A stretch of DNA of 64,000 nucleotides from Rhizobium sp. AC27/96 (GTDB lineage: Bacteria > Pseudomonadota > Alphaproteobacteria > Rhizobiales > Rhizobiaceae). The position numbers and the translations under genes are program-made. A model generated the notes under the pieces. The model was not told the origin of the DNA, searched no databases, and saw only the letters and a program-made list of their open reading frames with translations. Location of the stretch: contig NZ_LXKN01000015.1 in the NCBI RefSeq assembly GCF_001692325.1, forward strand, positions 1-64,000, written 5' to 3'. Of this stretch, positions 17,855-27,940 are shown piece by piece (the stretch's first letter is position 1; each line of letters opens with the position of its first letter).

Positions 17855-18865
17855 TCAGCAGATTGCCGGCAAAGCCTCCTGCATCCGAACGACAACCGCT
17901 CCGCCGGTCATGCCGGCGCCGGCCGCGGCAAGCAGCAGTTGTTCGCCGGCGACGAACGGGCGCTCACTATTGGCCAGCGACATTGAGAGTGGAATCGTCG
18001 CCGCCGATGAATTTCCAAAGTCCCCGATCGTGCGGACGGATTTTTCGAGCGGAATTGCCAACTCGTCACAGACTGCATCGATAATTCGGACGTTCGCCTG
18101 ATGGGGGATGAAGCGGTCGATACACTGCGAGGAGATTTCGGCACGCTTCAAAGCCTGCGACGCCGATTGACTCATGATGCGGACGGCTTTCTGGAAAACC
18201 ACTTTCCCGTCCTGCATTGTCATATTGACGGAATCAGGCTCGATGCCGGGATGGAAGGGACGGACGCTGCCTCCGGAGGGGATGGAAATGAGATCGTAGG
18301 CCGAGCCTTCCGATACGAGCTCAATGCCCAGGATGCCTGATTGTGAATCTTCCGATGGAACGAGAAGCACGGCGCCGGCGGCATCGGCAAAGACCACGGA
18401 GCTTGCCCGTTCTTCCATATTTATGCGCCGGCTCAGAATATTCGCGGCGACCACGAGAACGGGCCTGCTCTGGGCTCTTATGAAACCATCGGCAAGCGTC
18501 AGCGCGTACAGGAAGCCCGAACAGGCGCCTGCGAGGTCGACTGCGCCCGACGCCTGAAGACCCAGCTTGTGCGCGAGCAACGGTGCCGAAGGCGGCAGGA
18601 GATGATCAGGCGTGGATGTTGCCAGCAGCGTCAGTGCAACGGCCGCACGATCGATGCCGGCATGATCGAGCGCCATGGACCCGGCTTGCGCCGCCATGTC
18701 GGTCAGGCTTTCGCCGGGCGCGGCCCAATGGCGCGCGCGTATGCCGGTCCTGCGTTCGATCCAGCCTTCTGCCAGACCCAGGCGTGCTTCGATTTCGGCG
18801 TTGTCGATGCGGCGTTTCGGAACGTAGTGACCGAGGCCTGCTATTCTGCTCGACCAGGCCCTCAT
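17855..18865 (-). CDS. bioZ: BioZ, KAS III-like beta-ketoacyl-ACP synthase of biotin synthesis
   Basis: 336-residue FabH-type thiolase fold with the Cys-His-Asn triad: [16 protein letters not shown] (Cys), [13 protein letters not shown] (His), [15 protein letters not shown] (Asn). Its position as fifth gene of the bio operon, overlapping bioA by 4 bases, identifies it as BioZ rather than housekeeping FabH. In Agrobacterium and other alphaproteobacteria BioZ makes the pimeloyl-ACP precursor from a glutaryl thioester, replacing BioC/BioH. That function is from the literature, not from this sequence. Confidence 0.9.
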   Translation of the reverse strand: MRAWSSRIAGLGHYVPKRRIDNAEIEARLGLAEGWIERRTGIRARHWAAPGESLTDMAAQAGSMALDHAGIDRAAVALTLLATSTPDHLLPPSAPLLAHKLGLQASGAVDLAGACSGFLYALTLADGFIRAQSRPVLVVAANILSRRINMEERASSVVFADAAGAVLLVPSEDSQSGILGIELVSEGSAYDLISIPSGGSVRPFHPGIEPDSVNMTMQDGKVVFQKAVRIMSQSASQALKRAEISSQCIDRFIPHQANVRIIDAVCDELAIPLEKSVRTIGDFGNSSAATIPLSMSLANSERPFVAGEQLLLAAAGAGMTGGAVVVRMQEALPAIC

Positions 18866-20121
18866 GCCGGTAGCCCAATTAAGTCGGCGGCCTCATCGAT
18901 GGCTTCATAGGCGCGCCGCAAATCCCTCTCCCCCACACAATAAGGGGGCATCAGATAAATGACATTGCCCAAAGGTCGTATGAGGAGATCTCTCTCGCGG
19001 AAGAAGGTTCGAAGCCTCGGACCAACCTCGGAGAGATACCCATTCGTTCCGGTGGCAAGATCAAGCGCGGCGATCGTGCCCTGCTGGCGGAGCCCGGTAA
19101 AGCGTGGATCGAACCGGAATTTCGCCAACCATTCACGATGCATTGCCTCGATGGCCGCGATGCGGGACATAACTGGTTCTTCCCGCCAGACCTCCAGATT
19201 TGCCACGGCCGCCGCGCAAGCGATGGGGTTGGCGGTATAGGAACTGGAATGAAAAAACATGCGGCCACGGTCATCGGACAAATGTGCGTCGAATATTTCC
19301 GGCGTGCAGAGCGTCACGGCGAGCGGCAGCGCGCCGCCCGTTATTCCTTTGGAAAGGCAGAGTATGTCCGGAGAAATGCCCGCCTGTTCGCAGGCGAGCA
19401 AAGTGCCTGTCCGTCCCCAACCTGTCATGACTTCGTCGGCGATCAGCAAGGTTCCATACTGTGCCGTTATCCGCCGAAACTCGGTCAGGAGATGAGGCGG
19501 GTACATTTTCATCCCGCCAGCCCCCAGCACCAAGGGTTCGACGATGAAGGCAGCGACCTCTCCGCGCCGGCAGAATGCCTCAAGCTCGTCGAGTGTCTGC
19601 TGCTCCCGGCCCGCCACAGGGAATGAAATGCTTGCAACGTCGAACAGCAATGGTTCGTAGGCTGAATTGAAGACTCCACGAGCGCCAATCGACATCGTAC
19701 CGATGGTATCGCCGTGATAGCTGTGTTCCATGACGACAATGCGGGAGCGCGGCGTCCCCCGATTGTGAAACATTCCGAGCGCCATTTTCAGGGCGACTTC
19801 CACCGACGTGGAGCCGCTGTCTGAAAAGAAAACGTGTGCCAGCCCCGGCGAGGCGAGATCAATGAGACCGCGCGCCAATGCCTCGGCGGCTTCATGGCTG
19901 TATTCAGCAAATATCAGCTGGTCGAGTTGCTCCACCGCGTCGTGGATCGCCCTCGTGATGCGGGGATGGCGGTGTTCGTGGGTGATAACCCACCAAGAAG
20001 AAATGGCATCGAGAACGGAACGTCCATCCTGGTCAAACAGGTAGGCTCCTTCGGTTCGCACGATTTTTTTAAAGGCCGGTTCAAGCTGATGCTGGGTGAA
20101 GGGATGCCAGATCGCCGTCAT
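18862..20121 (-). CDS. bioA: Adenosylmethionine-8-amino-7-oxononanoate aminotransferase
   Basis: 419-residue class III PLP aminotransferase. It begins [19 protein letters not shown], typical of BioA, followed by [36 protein letters not shown] and the PLP lysine in [18 protein letters not shown]. It converts KAPA to DAPA using S-adenosylmethionine as amino donor. It overlaps bioD and bioZ by 4 bases at each end, so translation is coupled. Confidence 0.95.
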   Translation of the reverse strand: MTAIWHPFTQHQLEPAFKKIVRTEGAYLFDQDGRSVLDAISSWWVITHEHRHPRITRAIHDAVEQLDQLIFAEYSHEAAEALARGLIDLASPGLAHVFFSDSGSTSVEVALKMALGMFHNRGTPRSRIVVMEHSYHGDTIGTMSIGARGVFNSAYEPLLFDVASISFPVAGREQQTLDELEAFCRRGEVAAFIVEPLVLGAGGMKMYPPHLLTEFRRITAQYGTLLIADEVMTGWGRTGTLLACEQAGISPDILCLSKGITGGALPLAVTLCTPEIFDAHLSDDRGRMFFHSSSYTANPIACAAAVANLEVWREEPVMSRIAAIEAMHREWLAKFRFDPRFTGLRQQGTIAALDLATGTNGYLSEVGPRLRTFFRERDLLIRPLGNVIYLMPPYCVGERDLRRAYEAIDEAADLIGLPA

Positions 20122-20756
20122 GCCAGGACCTCGCGAAATCTGGAAAGGTCGAATTGCTCTGCAAAGGTCAGGTGCAATGCCTCCGGCGTCAACGGATCAA
20201 GATGCGGTAGGCGGCCGAGGATGGAAACACGACCCATCTCCCCGATGATACTCATCGTATCGGGCTGGGCGTCACCGATGAAGGCCACGCCGAGGATGGG
20301 TATTTGCCGTCGCTCCAGTGCTTCAATCGAAAGCAATGTGTGGTTGATGGTGCCAAGGGCGGTCCGAGCGCACAGAATGGTCGGATAGCGCCAGCGCGCG
20401 AACACGTCGGCAAAGGTTTGTTCCCGCGTCAAAGGAACAAGCAATCCACCAGCCCCCTCAATGACGAGTGGCAATTGTGTCGCGGGGGGTGTCAACAGAT
20501 CAGGCGCTATCGCAACACCATCGATCCGGGCTGACAAATGCGGCGAGGCCGGAGTGTTCAGGCGCCATGCTTCGGGCAGGATACGATGCTGCGGAATCCG
20601 CCCAAGTCGGGCGATCGTTTCGCTGTCGGTTTCGCCATCCAGCCCTGATTGGACCGGCTTCCAATAGGAGGCGTTGAGGGCAGCTGTGAGCGCGGCGGAA
20701 AAGACCGTCTTGCCGATGCCCGTATCGGTGCCCGTCACAACGAGACAGTTGCTCAT
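20118..20756 (-). CDS. bioD: Dethiobiotin synthetase
   Basis: 212 residues with the P-loop [17 protein letters not shown] at the N-terminus, the substrate loop YWKPVQSGL and [16 protein letters not shown]-dependent carboxylation and ring closure of DAPA to dethiobiotin. It overlaps bioF and bioA by 4 bases (ATGA). Length is normal for the family. Confidence 0.95.
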   Translation of the reverse strand: MSNCLVVTGTDTGIGKTVFSAALTAALNASYWKPVQSGLDGETDSETIARLGRIPQHRILPEAWRLNTPASPHLSARIDGVAIAPDLLTPPATQLPLVIEGAGGLLVPLTREQTFADVFARWRYPTILCARTALGTINHTLLSIEALERRQIPILGVAFIGDAQPDTMSIIGEMGRVSILGRLPHLDPLTPEALHLTFAEQFDLSRFREVLA

Positions 20757-21898
20757 GAAATCTCCGTCGCAATGAGCTCGGCGAGCCGCTCGACCATGTT
20801 TGCGATGGTCGGTCGGTCGACATTGAGCGTGATGGTGATGCGCAGCCGCGCGGTCCTATGCGGAACCGTGGGCGGTCGAATAGCGCGAACATCGAAACCG
20901 TCCGCGCGCAAGCGCTCGGCCAGATGCGTGGCGCGCGCGTTTTCACCGACGATAACAGGAAGAATCTGCGTGCCGCTGCCGCGCATACCCAAATGTTCGG
21001 AAAATTGCGCGTTTGCAAAGGCGATAAGGCCGTGCAGCGTCTGGCGCCGTTCCGGCTCGTCAGCGAGGATGGCCAGTGCCTCGCGGACGCTCGCGGCTTG
21101 CAAGGGGGATGGTGCTGTTGCGTAGATGAAGGGGCGAGCCCGATTGATGAGGAAGCTGCATAGAGTGCGGTTGGCGCCGACCAGTGCTCCGGCGGTGCCA
21201 ACCGCCTTGCCGCAGGTGTGCAAGACGATGACATTATCTCGTCCTTCAAGTCCTGCAGCGTAGCCACGCCCGCCAACGCCATGAACGCCGCTTGCATGCG
21301 CCTCATCGATGTAGAGGAAGCCTTCGTTGCGATCGGCAATTTCGATCAGATCGGAAAGTGGCGCGCGATCGCCATCCATCGAATAGATGCTTTCGACGAC
21401 AATCCACGGTACGCCGGTGCCCCCTCGCTTGCGCCAGGCAAGGATGGCATCCTCGACCGCATCCGCATCATTATGCGCCACCGACACCACATCGGCCCGT
21501 CCCGTCCTCATTCCATCATGCGCACTCGCATGGATCAGCGCGTCGTGGACAATGAGATCCCCGCGCTGCGGCAGGGTTGAGAGAACCGCGAGATTGGCGG
21601 CGTAACCGCTGACGAAGTAGAGCATTTGCTCGCACGCAAAGAATGCCGCCGCTTCCTGTTCAAGCGCTTCGTGTTCGGCATGGTTGCCCCGTAGCAGGCG
21701 CGACCCGCCGGCGCCCACCGGCACACCACGATCAAGAGCATCGACAAGGGCCGCGCGCATGCGCGGCGACGAGGTCAGCGCGAGATAGTCGTTGGAGGTG
21801 AAATCCGATCCAGTGTCACGGCTGAGGTCCCGATGACGGCCCTTCTGGGCGAGTTGTCGGAGTTTCACCTCATAACGCTGGCGCAAATCGACAGTCAT
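20753..21898 (-). CDS. bioF: 8-amino-7-oxononanoate synthase
   Basis: 381-residue alpha-oxoamine synthase: [53 protein letters not shown] and the PLP lysine in [15 protein letters not shown]. Condenses pimeloyl thioester with alanine to KAPA. It overlaps bioB by 4 bases, so bioBFDAZ is a fully coupled five-gene unit. Confidence 0.95.
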   Translation of the reverse strand: MTVDLRQRYEVKLRQLAQKGRHRDLSRDTGSDFTSNDYLALTSSPRMRAALVDALDRGVPVGAGGSRLLRGNHAEHEALEQEAAAFFACEQMLYFVSGYAANLAVLSTLPQRGDLIVHDALIHASAHDGMRTGRADVVSVAHNDADAVEDAILAWRKRGGTGVPWIVVESIYSMDGDRAPLSDLIEIADRNEGFLYIDEAHASGVHGVGGRGYAAGLEGRDNVIVLHTCGKAVGTAGALVGANRTLCSFLINRARPFIYATAPSPLQAASVREALAILADEPERRQTLHGLIAFANAQFSEHLGMRGSGTQILPVIVGENARATHLAERLRADGFDVRAIRPPTVPHRTARLRITITLNVDRPTIANMVERLAELIATEIS

Positions 21899-22884
21899 TC
21901 ATGCGCCTCCAATGTCATCGGCTCAAGCCGAAGCCGGCGCAAAAGGCTGTTGTCGCGATCATCTCCGGGGTTGGCGGTCGTCAGGAGGGTGTCGCCTATA
22001 AATATCGAATTGGCACCGGCGAAGAAGCAAAGCGCCTGCATTTCGTCGCTCATGGCCGCTCGTCCGGCCGTAAGGCGGACATGAGATTGCGGCATCATCA
22101 ACCTGGCAAGAGCAATGATCCGAACGAAGCCGATGGAATCGACTGGCTTGGCTTCCGCCAGGCGTGAACCGGGAATCGGGATCAGCATGTTGATCGGCAC
22201 GCTTTCCGGTGGGGTTGGCAGATTTGCCAGGGTCACCAGCATGTCGATCCGGTCATCCTCCTGTTCGCCCAGTCCAAGAATGCCGCCGCTGCAAACCTTG
22301 ATGCCGGCCTCCCGGACGTGAGCCAGCGTCTCCAGCCGGTCGCCGAATGTCCGTGTCGTGACGACCTGAGGATAGAAACGCTCGGACGTATCGAGATTGT
22401 GATTGTAGTAATCGAGCCCTGCCTCGGCAAAGGTGCGAGCCTGCTCCGGCGACAGCATTCCCAGCGTCATGCAGGTCTCCAGCCCGAGAGCTTTAACCTC
22501 CTCGATCATCGAGACGATTGCTGCCTCATCCCGCGCCTTCGGGCTGCGCCAGGCCGCCCCCATGCAATAGCGGGTTGCGCCTTGCGCCTTTGCCTTGCGG
22601 GCCTCGGCGATGACTTCGGTGGTGTCTATGAGCTTTGATGCCTTCACATTAGAGGCATGATGGGAGGACTGGCTGCAATAGCCACAATCCTCGGGACAGC
22701 CCCCTGTCTTGATGTTGAGCAGCTTGCTGAGCTGAACGCGATTGGGATCGAAGTTCTCGCGGTGGATGGTGTGAGCCCTGAACAGCAAATCATTGAAAGG
22801 CAGGTCGTAAAGCACGCGCGCAGTGTCGAGTGTCCAAGATTTGAGTGCGCCTTGTGGCGAGATGGCCGCTTCCTTCTCCGGCAT
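21895..22884 (-). CDS. bioB: Biotin synthase (radical SAM)
   Basis: 329 residues. The radical-SAM cluster motif [13 protein letters not shown] (C-x3-C-x2-C) lies at about 60-72. [16 protein letters not shown] and [11 protein letters not shown] motifs carry ligands of the auxiliary [2Fe-2S] cluster, with the LTAGRAAMS arginine near the C-terminus. The ATG at 22884 has GGGAGAA just upstream; the open frame further up runs through the operator region and is not translated. Inserts sulfur into dethiobiotin. First gene of the operon, under the palindromes at 22935 and 23007. Confidence 0.96.
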   Translation of the reverse strand: MPEKEAAISPQGALKSWTLDTARVLYDLPFNDLLFRAHTIHRENFDPNRVQLSKLLNIKTGGCPEDCGYCSQSSHHASNVKASKLIDTTEVIAEARKAKAQGATRYCMGAAWRSPKARDEAAIVSMIEEVKALGLETCMTLGMLSPEQARTFAEAGLDYYNHNLDTSERFYPQVVTTRTFGDRLETLAHVREAGIKVCSGGILGLGEQEDDRIDMLVTLANLPTPPESVPINMLIPIPGSRLAEAKPVDSIGFVRIIALARLMMPQSHVRLTAGRAAMSDEMQALCFFAGANSIFIGDTLLTTANPGDDRDNSLLRRLRLEPMTLEAHE

Positions 22885-22934
22885 GGCAATTCTCCCAGGG
22901 CGGCGGAGCGGCAGCGCATTGTCGCCCTTGATTA

Positions 22935-22947
22935 ATAGATAATCTAT
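22935..22947. promoter_or_regulatory. BioR-type operator, copy 1 (bioB side)
   Basis: ATAGAT-A-ATCTAT, 51 bases upstream of the bioB start. An identical 13-mer occurs at 23007-23019. The AT-rich TTAT/GATAA core agrees with the published BioR box of alphaproteobacteria (TTATAGATAA-like). The flanks here (TA...AA) extend the symmetry. Confidence 0.75.
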
Positions 22948-23006
22948 AATTATGCTGCCAAATATCAGGATATGACCTCTAAAGTGGTCGATCAAACTAT
23001 ATTATC

Positions 23007-23019
23007 ATAGATAATCTAT
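23007..23019. promoter_or_regulatory. BioR-type operator, copy 2 (bioR side)
   Basis: Second identical ATAGAT-A-ATCTAT, ending 9 bases before the bioR start codon. Bound repressor would overlap the ribosome binding region and promoter, which suggests autoregulation. Separation from copy 1 is 72 bases start to start. Confidence 0.75.
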
Positions 23020-23028
23020 GGGGATCGT

Positions 23029-23745
23029 ATGGCAGAGACAGTTGCTGAGCGCATTGCGCGCGTCATCGGGGAAAGAATCGTGTCGGGAGAGTTGGCGGCG
23101 GGAACGGCGTTGCGGCAAGATAAAGTCGCCGAAGAGTTCGAGGCGAGCCATGTGCCCGCGCGCGAAGCCTTTCAGCTTTTGCGGGCTCGAGGCCTGGTCG
23201 TTAGCGAGCCACGCCGAGGTATTCGGGTTGCCCCGCTGGACGGGTGGTCAATCCAGGAAATCGTGGAGATTCGCGCATCTCTGGAGACCTTGGCACTCAG
23301 GCTGGCCGCCCCCCGCATGAATGCCGCCAGTCACGAAAAGATCGAAGAAGCTTTGATCGCAGGCGACCAAGCGAAGAACATAACGGAGTGGGAACAGGCG
23401 AACCGTGCCTTCCACAGGGCCCTTGTCGCCCCCTGCAAAATGCCGAGGCTTTTGACCATGCTCGACGATTTGCAGCTCGCCAATTCGCGGATAATTTTTT
23501 CCGCGACTCGGACGGCAGGATGGCAGCCTGTATCGAGCAATGCTCATCGGAAGATCCTGAATGCATTGAAGGAAAGGAACATCAGCGGGGCTATCGCGAT
23601 GTTGGATGCCCATATTCGCCGGTTGGAGCAGCCCGAGACGGAAAACGGCACCGATTCAATGCAGCCTGATGTTCAAAACACCCGAGTAGGGCAAGCTTCT
23701 GCACGGCCCAATGGCAAACTGAGCGGCAAGAGTCGGCCAGCCTAG
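23029..23745 (+). CDS. bioR: GntR-family regulator of biotin synthesis (BioR)
   Basis: 238 residues. FadR/FCD-type GntR: winged HTH at about 5-70 (ERIVSGELAAGTALRQDKVA, then SHVPAREAFQLLRARGLV), all-helical FCD domain at about 80-210 with VEIRASLETLALRLAAP and a W-E-Q-A-N-R-A-F-H-R metal-site helix. Divergent from bioBFDAZ with the duplicated palindrome between them, which is the known bioR arrangement. The last 25 residues (QPDVQNTRVGQ...) are an extra tail. Convergent with the MocR gene. Confidence 0.9.
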   Translation: MAETVAERIARVIGERIVSGELAAGTALRQDKVAEEFEASHVPAREAFQLLRARGLVVSEPRRGIRVAPLDGWSIQEIVEIRASLETLALRLAAPRMNAASHEKIEEALIAGDQAKNITEWEQANRAFHRALVAPCKMPRLLTMLDDLQLANSRIIFSATRTAGWQPVSSNAHRKILNALKERNISGAIAMLDAHIRRLEQPETENGTDSMQPDVQNTRVGQASARPNGKLSGKSRPA

Positions 23746-23791
23746 TATTCGGGGGAGTGGGGTGCACGCCGCCATGAACGCCGATGGCTGC

Positions 23792-25192
23792 TTATGCGTC
23801 CGCTGTCAGATTGCAGATCGTGTCGATGGCAAATTGCATGGTTGCGGGCGGGCGGACAAAGGGCAGGCGGATGAAGTCACCAAAGTTTTCGTGGGCGGAA
23901 TATCCCGAGCCGGGCGACAAAAACAAGCGGTGGCGCTGTGCTTCCTGGCACAGTGCAACGGTATCCACACCGGGCATATGGATCCACATGGCAGTGCCCG
24001 CCGCTGGACGTGCCCAATGCCATCGGCCCTGGGCGTGTTCCGCGATAAGATCCTCGGCGATCTTCAAATGGCCGGCTACTTCCTGGTGACGGTAGATCCG
24101 CGCTTCCGCAATATTTTCAAGCAAGCCGACGGCAATATGCTGGTCGAACATGGAACAGCCGAGGTCGTCGACCGCCTTGAAGCTTGCAAGACGTTTGATG
24201 ACCGAAGGGGCGGAGCGAATCCAGCCGATGCGGAGCCCGCCCCAGAATAGTTTGGAAAGAGTTCCGATCGTTGCAACCATCTCAGGGTTCATCTGGCCTG
24301 CGAGTGGGCGTGGTGTCGTTTCGGCCAGGGTCGAAAGCTCAGTTTGCGCACCGTCTTCCACGAGAAAGGTGGGGTAGCGTTCCAGCAGTCGCACCAGATG
24401 ACGACGGCTTGCCTCATCCAGCGACCGTCCCGTCGGATTATGCGCCTCGGGAAACAGATAGAGCAGCTTTGGCCGGTTTCTCAAGGCCTTTTCGAGCTGC
24501 TCCATGTTGAGGCCATGTTGCGTGACCACGACGGGAATGATCCTCGCATTGCGTCTGTGGAACGCCTCCAGCGAGCCGCGATAGACGGGATCTTCGACCA
24601 CGACCGCATCCGACGCATCGACCAGTGCATTGGCGAGAAGCCAGACCGCTTGCTGCGCACCGCTGGTGATCAGGATATTGTCCGGATGGGTCGGCAGGCC
24701 GAGGTCGGTATAATAGCGGGCGACAGCCCAGCGAAGCGTCGGCAGGCCGGCGGCATCATAGCCAAGGCCGGTGGCCACGCCCTCAAGGTCGGCGCCGCGC
24801 AATGCCGCAAGCATTCTTGTCAGAACGGGCGACGGCGGCAGGGCGCCGCTGGTCATGTCAATATCCTGTGGTCGTGCCAGGACCTCGCCGGCAAGACGCG
24901 TATGCACGGTACCGGAGGTGGTTGCAGATGCGATGATGCGGTGACCGCTGCCATGGCGGCTATCCAGTATCCCAGCATCCCGAAGAGAGGCATAGGCGAC
25001 AACCACGGTTCCCCGGCTGACGGCGAGCGCCGTCGCGAGGGCACGCTCCGATGGCAGCACGCCGCCGACGGGCAGCTCCCTCGCGGCAATCAATTTGGCG
25101 ATTGCCAGGCTCAGTTGCTGGCTGATTTTGCCTTCGGACGCCCGCCAATTGCCAATGAGCCGGCTGATCCTTGCCGATGAAATCTTGTTCAT
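23792..25192 (-). CDS. MocR-type GntR regulator with aminotransferase-like domain
   Basis: 466 residues. N-terminal GntR winged HTH at about 20-85 (LIAARELPVGGVLPSERALA, LAVSRGTVVVAYASLRDAG), linker, then a fold-type I aminotransferase domain at about 115-460: ILITSGAQQAVWLLANAL, LYLFPEAHNPTGRSLDEA and the PLP-lysine site TIGTLSKLFWGGLRIGWI. MocR proteins sense PLP or an amino compound. The frame runs on upstream for 250 codons, but only from the ATG at 25192 does the family begin; upstream it is antisense to the next gene. Divergent from the Tm-1-like operon, its likely target. Confidence 0.9.
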   Translation of the reverse strand: MNKISSARISRLIGNWRASEGKISQQLSLAIAKLIAARELPVGGVLPSERALATALAVSRGTVVVAYASLRDAGILDSRHGSGHRIIASATTSGTVHTRLAGEVLARPQDIDMTSGALPPSPVLTRMLAALRGADLEGVATGLGYDAAGLPTLRWAVARYYTDLGLPTHPDNILITSGAQQAVWLLANALVDASDAVVVEDPVYRGSLEAFHRRNARIIPVVVTQHGLNMEQLEKALRNRPKLLYLFPEAHNPTGRSLDEASRRHLVRLLERYPTFLVEDGAQTELSTLAETTPRPLAGQMNPEMVATIGTLSKLFWGGLRIGWIRSAPSVIKRLASFKAVDDLGCSMFDQHIAVGLLENIAEARIYRHQEVAGHLKIAEDLIAEHAQGRWHWARPAAGTAMWIHMPGVDTVALCQEAQRHRLFLSPGSGYSAHENFGDFIRLPFVRPPATMQFAIDTICNLTADA

Positions 25193-25199
25193 TCCTGAT

Positions 25200-25242
25200 C
25201 CACTTTTCGACAAGTGGACTTTGTCAGATCTCTCAAAGTGGA
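25200..25242. promoter_or_regulatory. Candidate MocR operator repeats
   Basis: A palindrome CCACTT-N6-AAGTGG (25200-25217) overlaps the first of two direct AAGTGGA repeats (25212-25218 and 25236-25242, 24 bases apart). MocR regulators commonly bind paired direct repeats in the divergent promoter. It lies 8-50 bases upstream of the regulator start and 50-90 upstream of the Tm-1-like gene. Confidence 0.5.
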
Positions 25243-25291
25243 GCAACTTGGTCCGCGGAGAACGGGATAGAAAAGACTGGAGGAGGAAACG

Positions 25292-26506
25292 ATGACCATG
25301 CCGAAGACCATTTATGTGGCTGGCTCTTGCGATACCAAGGGCGATGAGCTGCGCTATGTCGCCGAGCTGATCAAGGAGCAGGGGATGCCTGCTGTGCTGG
25401 TCGATCTCTCGACGGCGACGCCCTCGGCCAATGTCGATATCGATGCGAGATCGGTTGCCGGTTTCCATCCGGGCGGCGTCGAAGCCGTCTTCACTGGTGA
25501 TCGGGGTTCCGCAGTCTCGGCGATGGGGCTGGCGTTTGAACGCTTCATCCAGTCCCGCAACGATGTTGGCGGCGTTATCGGCCTTGGCGGTTCGGGGGGA
25601 ACCGCGATGGTCACGCAGGCCATGCGCGTTTTGCCGGTCGGCACGCCGCGCGTCATGGTCTCGACGGTGGCTGCCGGCAATATCAGCGCCTATGTTGGCC
25701 CGAACGACATATCCATGGTGAATTCGATCACCGATATTGCCGGGCTCAACCGTATTTCGCGAACGGTTCTGGCGAATGCCGCCAATTCGATTGCAGGCAT
25801 GGTCCGCAATCGGAAAGAGGCCGAGCAGGACGGCAGGCCGTCGCTGGGGCTGACCATGTTCGGCGTTACGACGCCATGCATCACCCAGGTCGTCGAGCAA
25901 TTGCGCGACCGGTTCGAATGCCTGGTGTTCCATGCGACCGGCATCGGCGGTCAATCGATGGAAAAACTTGCCTCGTCCGGTTATCTCGCCGGGGTTCTGG
26001 ACATTACCACGACCGAAGTCTGCGATCTGCTGTTCGGAGGGATTCTGCCGGCGACCGAGGAGCGGTTTGGCTTTCTGGCCCAGTCAAAGCTACCTTATGT
26101 CGGCTCCTGCGGCGCGCTCGATATGGTCAATTTCGCCGGGATCGACACAGTTCCCGAAAAATACCGTCACCGCAATCTCTATGTGCACAATCCGCAAATC
26201 ACGCTGATGCGCACCACGGCGGAGGAAAACGTCACCATGGGCAAGTGGATCGGTGAGCGCCTGAACCGCAGCATTGGGCCGGTGCGCTTCCTGCTGCCGC
26301 AGGGAGGCGTCTCTCTTCTGGATGCTCCCGGGCAAGCGTTCCATGATCCGCAGGCCGATGCGGCGCTATTCGATGCCATCGAAAGCACTGTGCAGCAGAG
26401 TGATGAGCGCCAGGTTCTCCGGGTGCCGCACGCAATCAATTCACCGGAGTTCTGCTCCGAAATCGTCCGACATTTCCATGAAATCAGTCAGAGGCCGTTC
26501 GCATGA
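25292..26506 (+). CDS. Tm-1-like ATP-binding domain protein (UPF0261)
   Basis: 404 residues. Family signatures: [20 protein letters not shown] at the N-terminus, [15 protein letters not shown] (glycine-rich nucleotide loop) at about 95, [18 protein letters not shown], and [15 protein letters not shown] around 215. This is the N-terminal half of the plant Tm-1 resistance-protein architecture; bacterial function is not established. Overlaps the following gene by 4 bases. AGGAGGAA precedes the start. Confidence 0.88.
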   Translation: MTMPKTIYVAGSCDTKGDELRYVAELIKEQGMPAVLVDLSTATPSANVDIDARSVAGFHPGGVEAVFTGDRGSAVSAMGLAFERFIQSRNDVGGVIGLGGSGGTAMVTQAMRVLPVGTPRVMVSTVAAGNISAYVGPNDISMVNSITDIAGLNRISRTVLANAANSIAGMVRNRKEAEQDGRPSLGLTMFGVTTPCITQVVEQLRDRFECLVFHATGIGGQSMEKLASSGYLAGVLDITTTEVCDLLFGGILPATEERFGFLAQSKLPYVGSCGALDMVNFAGIDTVPEKYRHRNLYVHNPQITLMRTTAEENVTMGKWIGERLNRSIGPVRFLLPQGGVSLLDAPGQAFHDPQADAALFDAIESTVQQSDERQVLRVPHAINSPEFCSEIVRHFHEISQRPFA

Positions 26507-27336
26507 AATTCAACAGAAGCCAGTTGCTGGACAAGTTTCGCCAGCAGATCAACGCCAAGATTCCGATCATCGGCGGCGGCGCAGGCACCGGCCTTTCGGC
26601 CAAGTGCGAGGAGGCCGGCGGCATCGATCTGATCGTCATATACAATTCCGGCCGTTACCGCATGGCCGGTCGAGGCTCGCTCGCCGGTCTTCTTGCCTAT
26701 GGCAATGCCAACGAGATTGTGCTGGACATGGCGCGTGAAGTCCTGCCCGTGGTCAAACACACGCCGGTCCTCGCCGGAGTGAACGGCACGGATCCCTTCT
26801 GCAATTTCGATCATTTCCTCGATCAGCTGAAGGGGTTGGGGTTTGCCGGCATTCAGAATTTCCCGACCGTCGGTTTGATCGATGGCAGGTTTAGAGCCAA
26901 TCTCGAAGAGACCGGCATGGGCTATGCACTCGAAGTGGAGGTCGTACGACTGGCACGCAGCAAGGACCTGCTCACCACGCCCTACGTGTTCTCACCCGAC
27001 GACGCTCGAGCGATGACCGAGGCTGGAGCTGACATCATTGTCGCGCACATGGGATTGACGACGGGTGGAGCGATCGGCGCCGATACCGCGCTCACGCTGG
27101 AAGCATGCGTGGAGGAAGTCAATGCAATCGCCGCGGCAGCCCGCAGTGTCAATCCCGATATCATCGTACTGTGCCATGGCGGCCCGATCGCCGAGCCGGA
27201 GGATGCCCGCTACATTCTGGAGCGGTGCCCGGCTTGCCATGGGTTCTATGGTGCATCCAGCATGGAACGTCTGCCGGTGGAAAAAGCCCTCGTTGCACAG
27301 ACACAGGCTTTCAAGAATCTCGTCATTCAACATTAG
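26503..27336 (+). CDS. TIM-barrel Tm-1 C-terminal-like / phosphoenolpyruvate hydrolase-family protein
   Basis: 277 residues: [81 protein letters not shown] and [19 protein letters not shown]. This TIM-barrel family is annotated as phosphoenolpyruvate-hydrolase-like and forms the second half of plant Tm-1 proteins. Here the halves are separate, translationally coupled genes, which suggests a complex or consecutive steps. Substrate unknown. Confidence 0.85.
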   Translation: MKFNRSQLLDKFRQQINAKIPIIGGGAGTGLSAKCEEAGGIDLIVIYNSGRYRMAGRGSLAGLLAYGNANEIVLDMAREVLPVVKHTPVLAGVNGTDPFCNFDHFLDQLKGLGFAGIQNFPTVGLIDGRFRANLEETGMGYALEVEVVRLARSKDLLTTPYVFSPDDARAMTEAGADIIVAHMGLTTGGAIGADTALTLEACVEEVNAIAAAARSVNPDIIVLCHGGPIAEPEDARYILERCPACHGFYGASSMERLPVEKALVAQTQAFKNLVIQH

Positions 27337-27345
27337 GAGGGGAAT

Positions 27346-27783
27346 GTGGCCAAGGCATATGCAAGCGCGATGATCGATGCGCCGATTGAAACCGTATGGA
27401 GGGTTGTGCGCGACTTCAACGGTCTGCCGGATTGGCATCCGGCCATTGCAAGAAGCGAAATCGAAGGCGGCCAAAGCAGCGGCGACGTCGGCTGTATCCG
27501 CTCATTTCACCTCACGGACGGTGCCCATGTGCGCGAGCAGCTGATCGCTCTCAGCGACCTCGATCATTCGCTGTCCTACAGCTTTGTGAAGCCTGCCTTT
27601 CCGGTCAAAAACTATATAGCCGGCATAAGGCTGCTTCCGATTACGGAAGGCCACCGAACCTTTGCCGAATGGTTCGCGACATTCGATGAGGAACCGGAAC
27701 ATACCGGAAAATATGCCGAAATTGTTTCCACGCATGTTTTCGCGGCAGGCTGGGCTGCGCTGCAGGAGAAGTTGAAACGCTAG
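27346..27783 (+). CDS. SRPBCC (START/Bet v1-like) family protein
   Basis: 145 residues: AKAYASAMIDAPIETVWRVV with RDFNGLPDWHPAI is the classic polyketide-cyclase/START-like opening, and the C-terminal helix VFAAGWAALQEKLKR closes the fold. Start is GTG with AGGAGGGG immediately upstream. Nine bases after the TIM-barrel gene, so a third member of the operon. It may bind a hydrophobic substrate or product; catalysis is not implied by the fold. Confidence 0.8.
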   Translation: MAKAYASAMIDAPIETVWRVVRDFNGLPDWHPAIARSEIEGGQSSGDVGCIRSFHLTDGAHVREQLIALSDLDHSLSYSFVKPAFPVKNYIAGIRLLPITEGHRTFAEWFATFDEEPEHTGKYAEIVSTHVFAAGWAALQEKLKR

Positions 27784-27828
27784 ATGTGCCGGGAAGCGCC
27801 AAGAGGGTTGGTGTTATAAGACTAAGAG

Positions 27829-27853
27829 GCGGAGCGTCGCAGGGACGCTCCGC
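27829..27853. terminator. Stem-loop between convergent units
   Basis: Perfect 10-bp inverted repeat GCGGAGCGTC-(GCAGG)-GACGCTCCGC, 46 bases past the SRPBCC stop and before the 3' end of the convergent reductase gene. No U-run follows on either side, so it may terminate weakly or protect 3' ends. Confidence 0.5.
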
Positions 27854-27940
27854 GCATCATGGCATGGTGCACCAGGTCCATTTTCCTGCGGCGATTTCGG
27901 ATCAAGCTCCGATGCCTCAGGCAATTTTTATCCACGAAAT

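Noticed and set aside
25193..25954. Upstream in-frame extension of the MocR gene
   Set aside because: Antisense to the Tm-1-like gene; family N-terminus starts at 25192.
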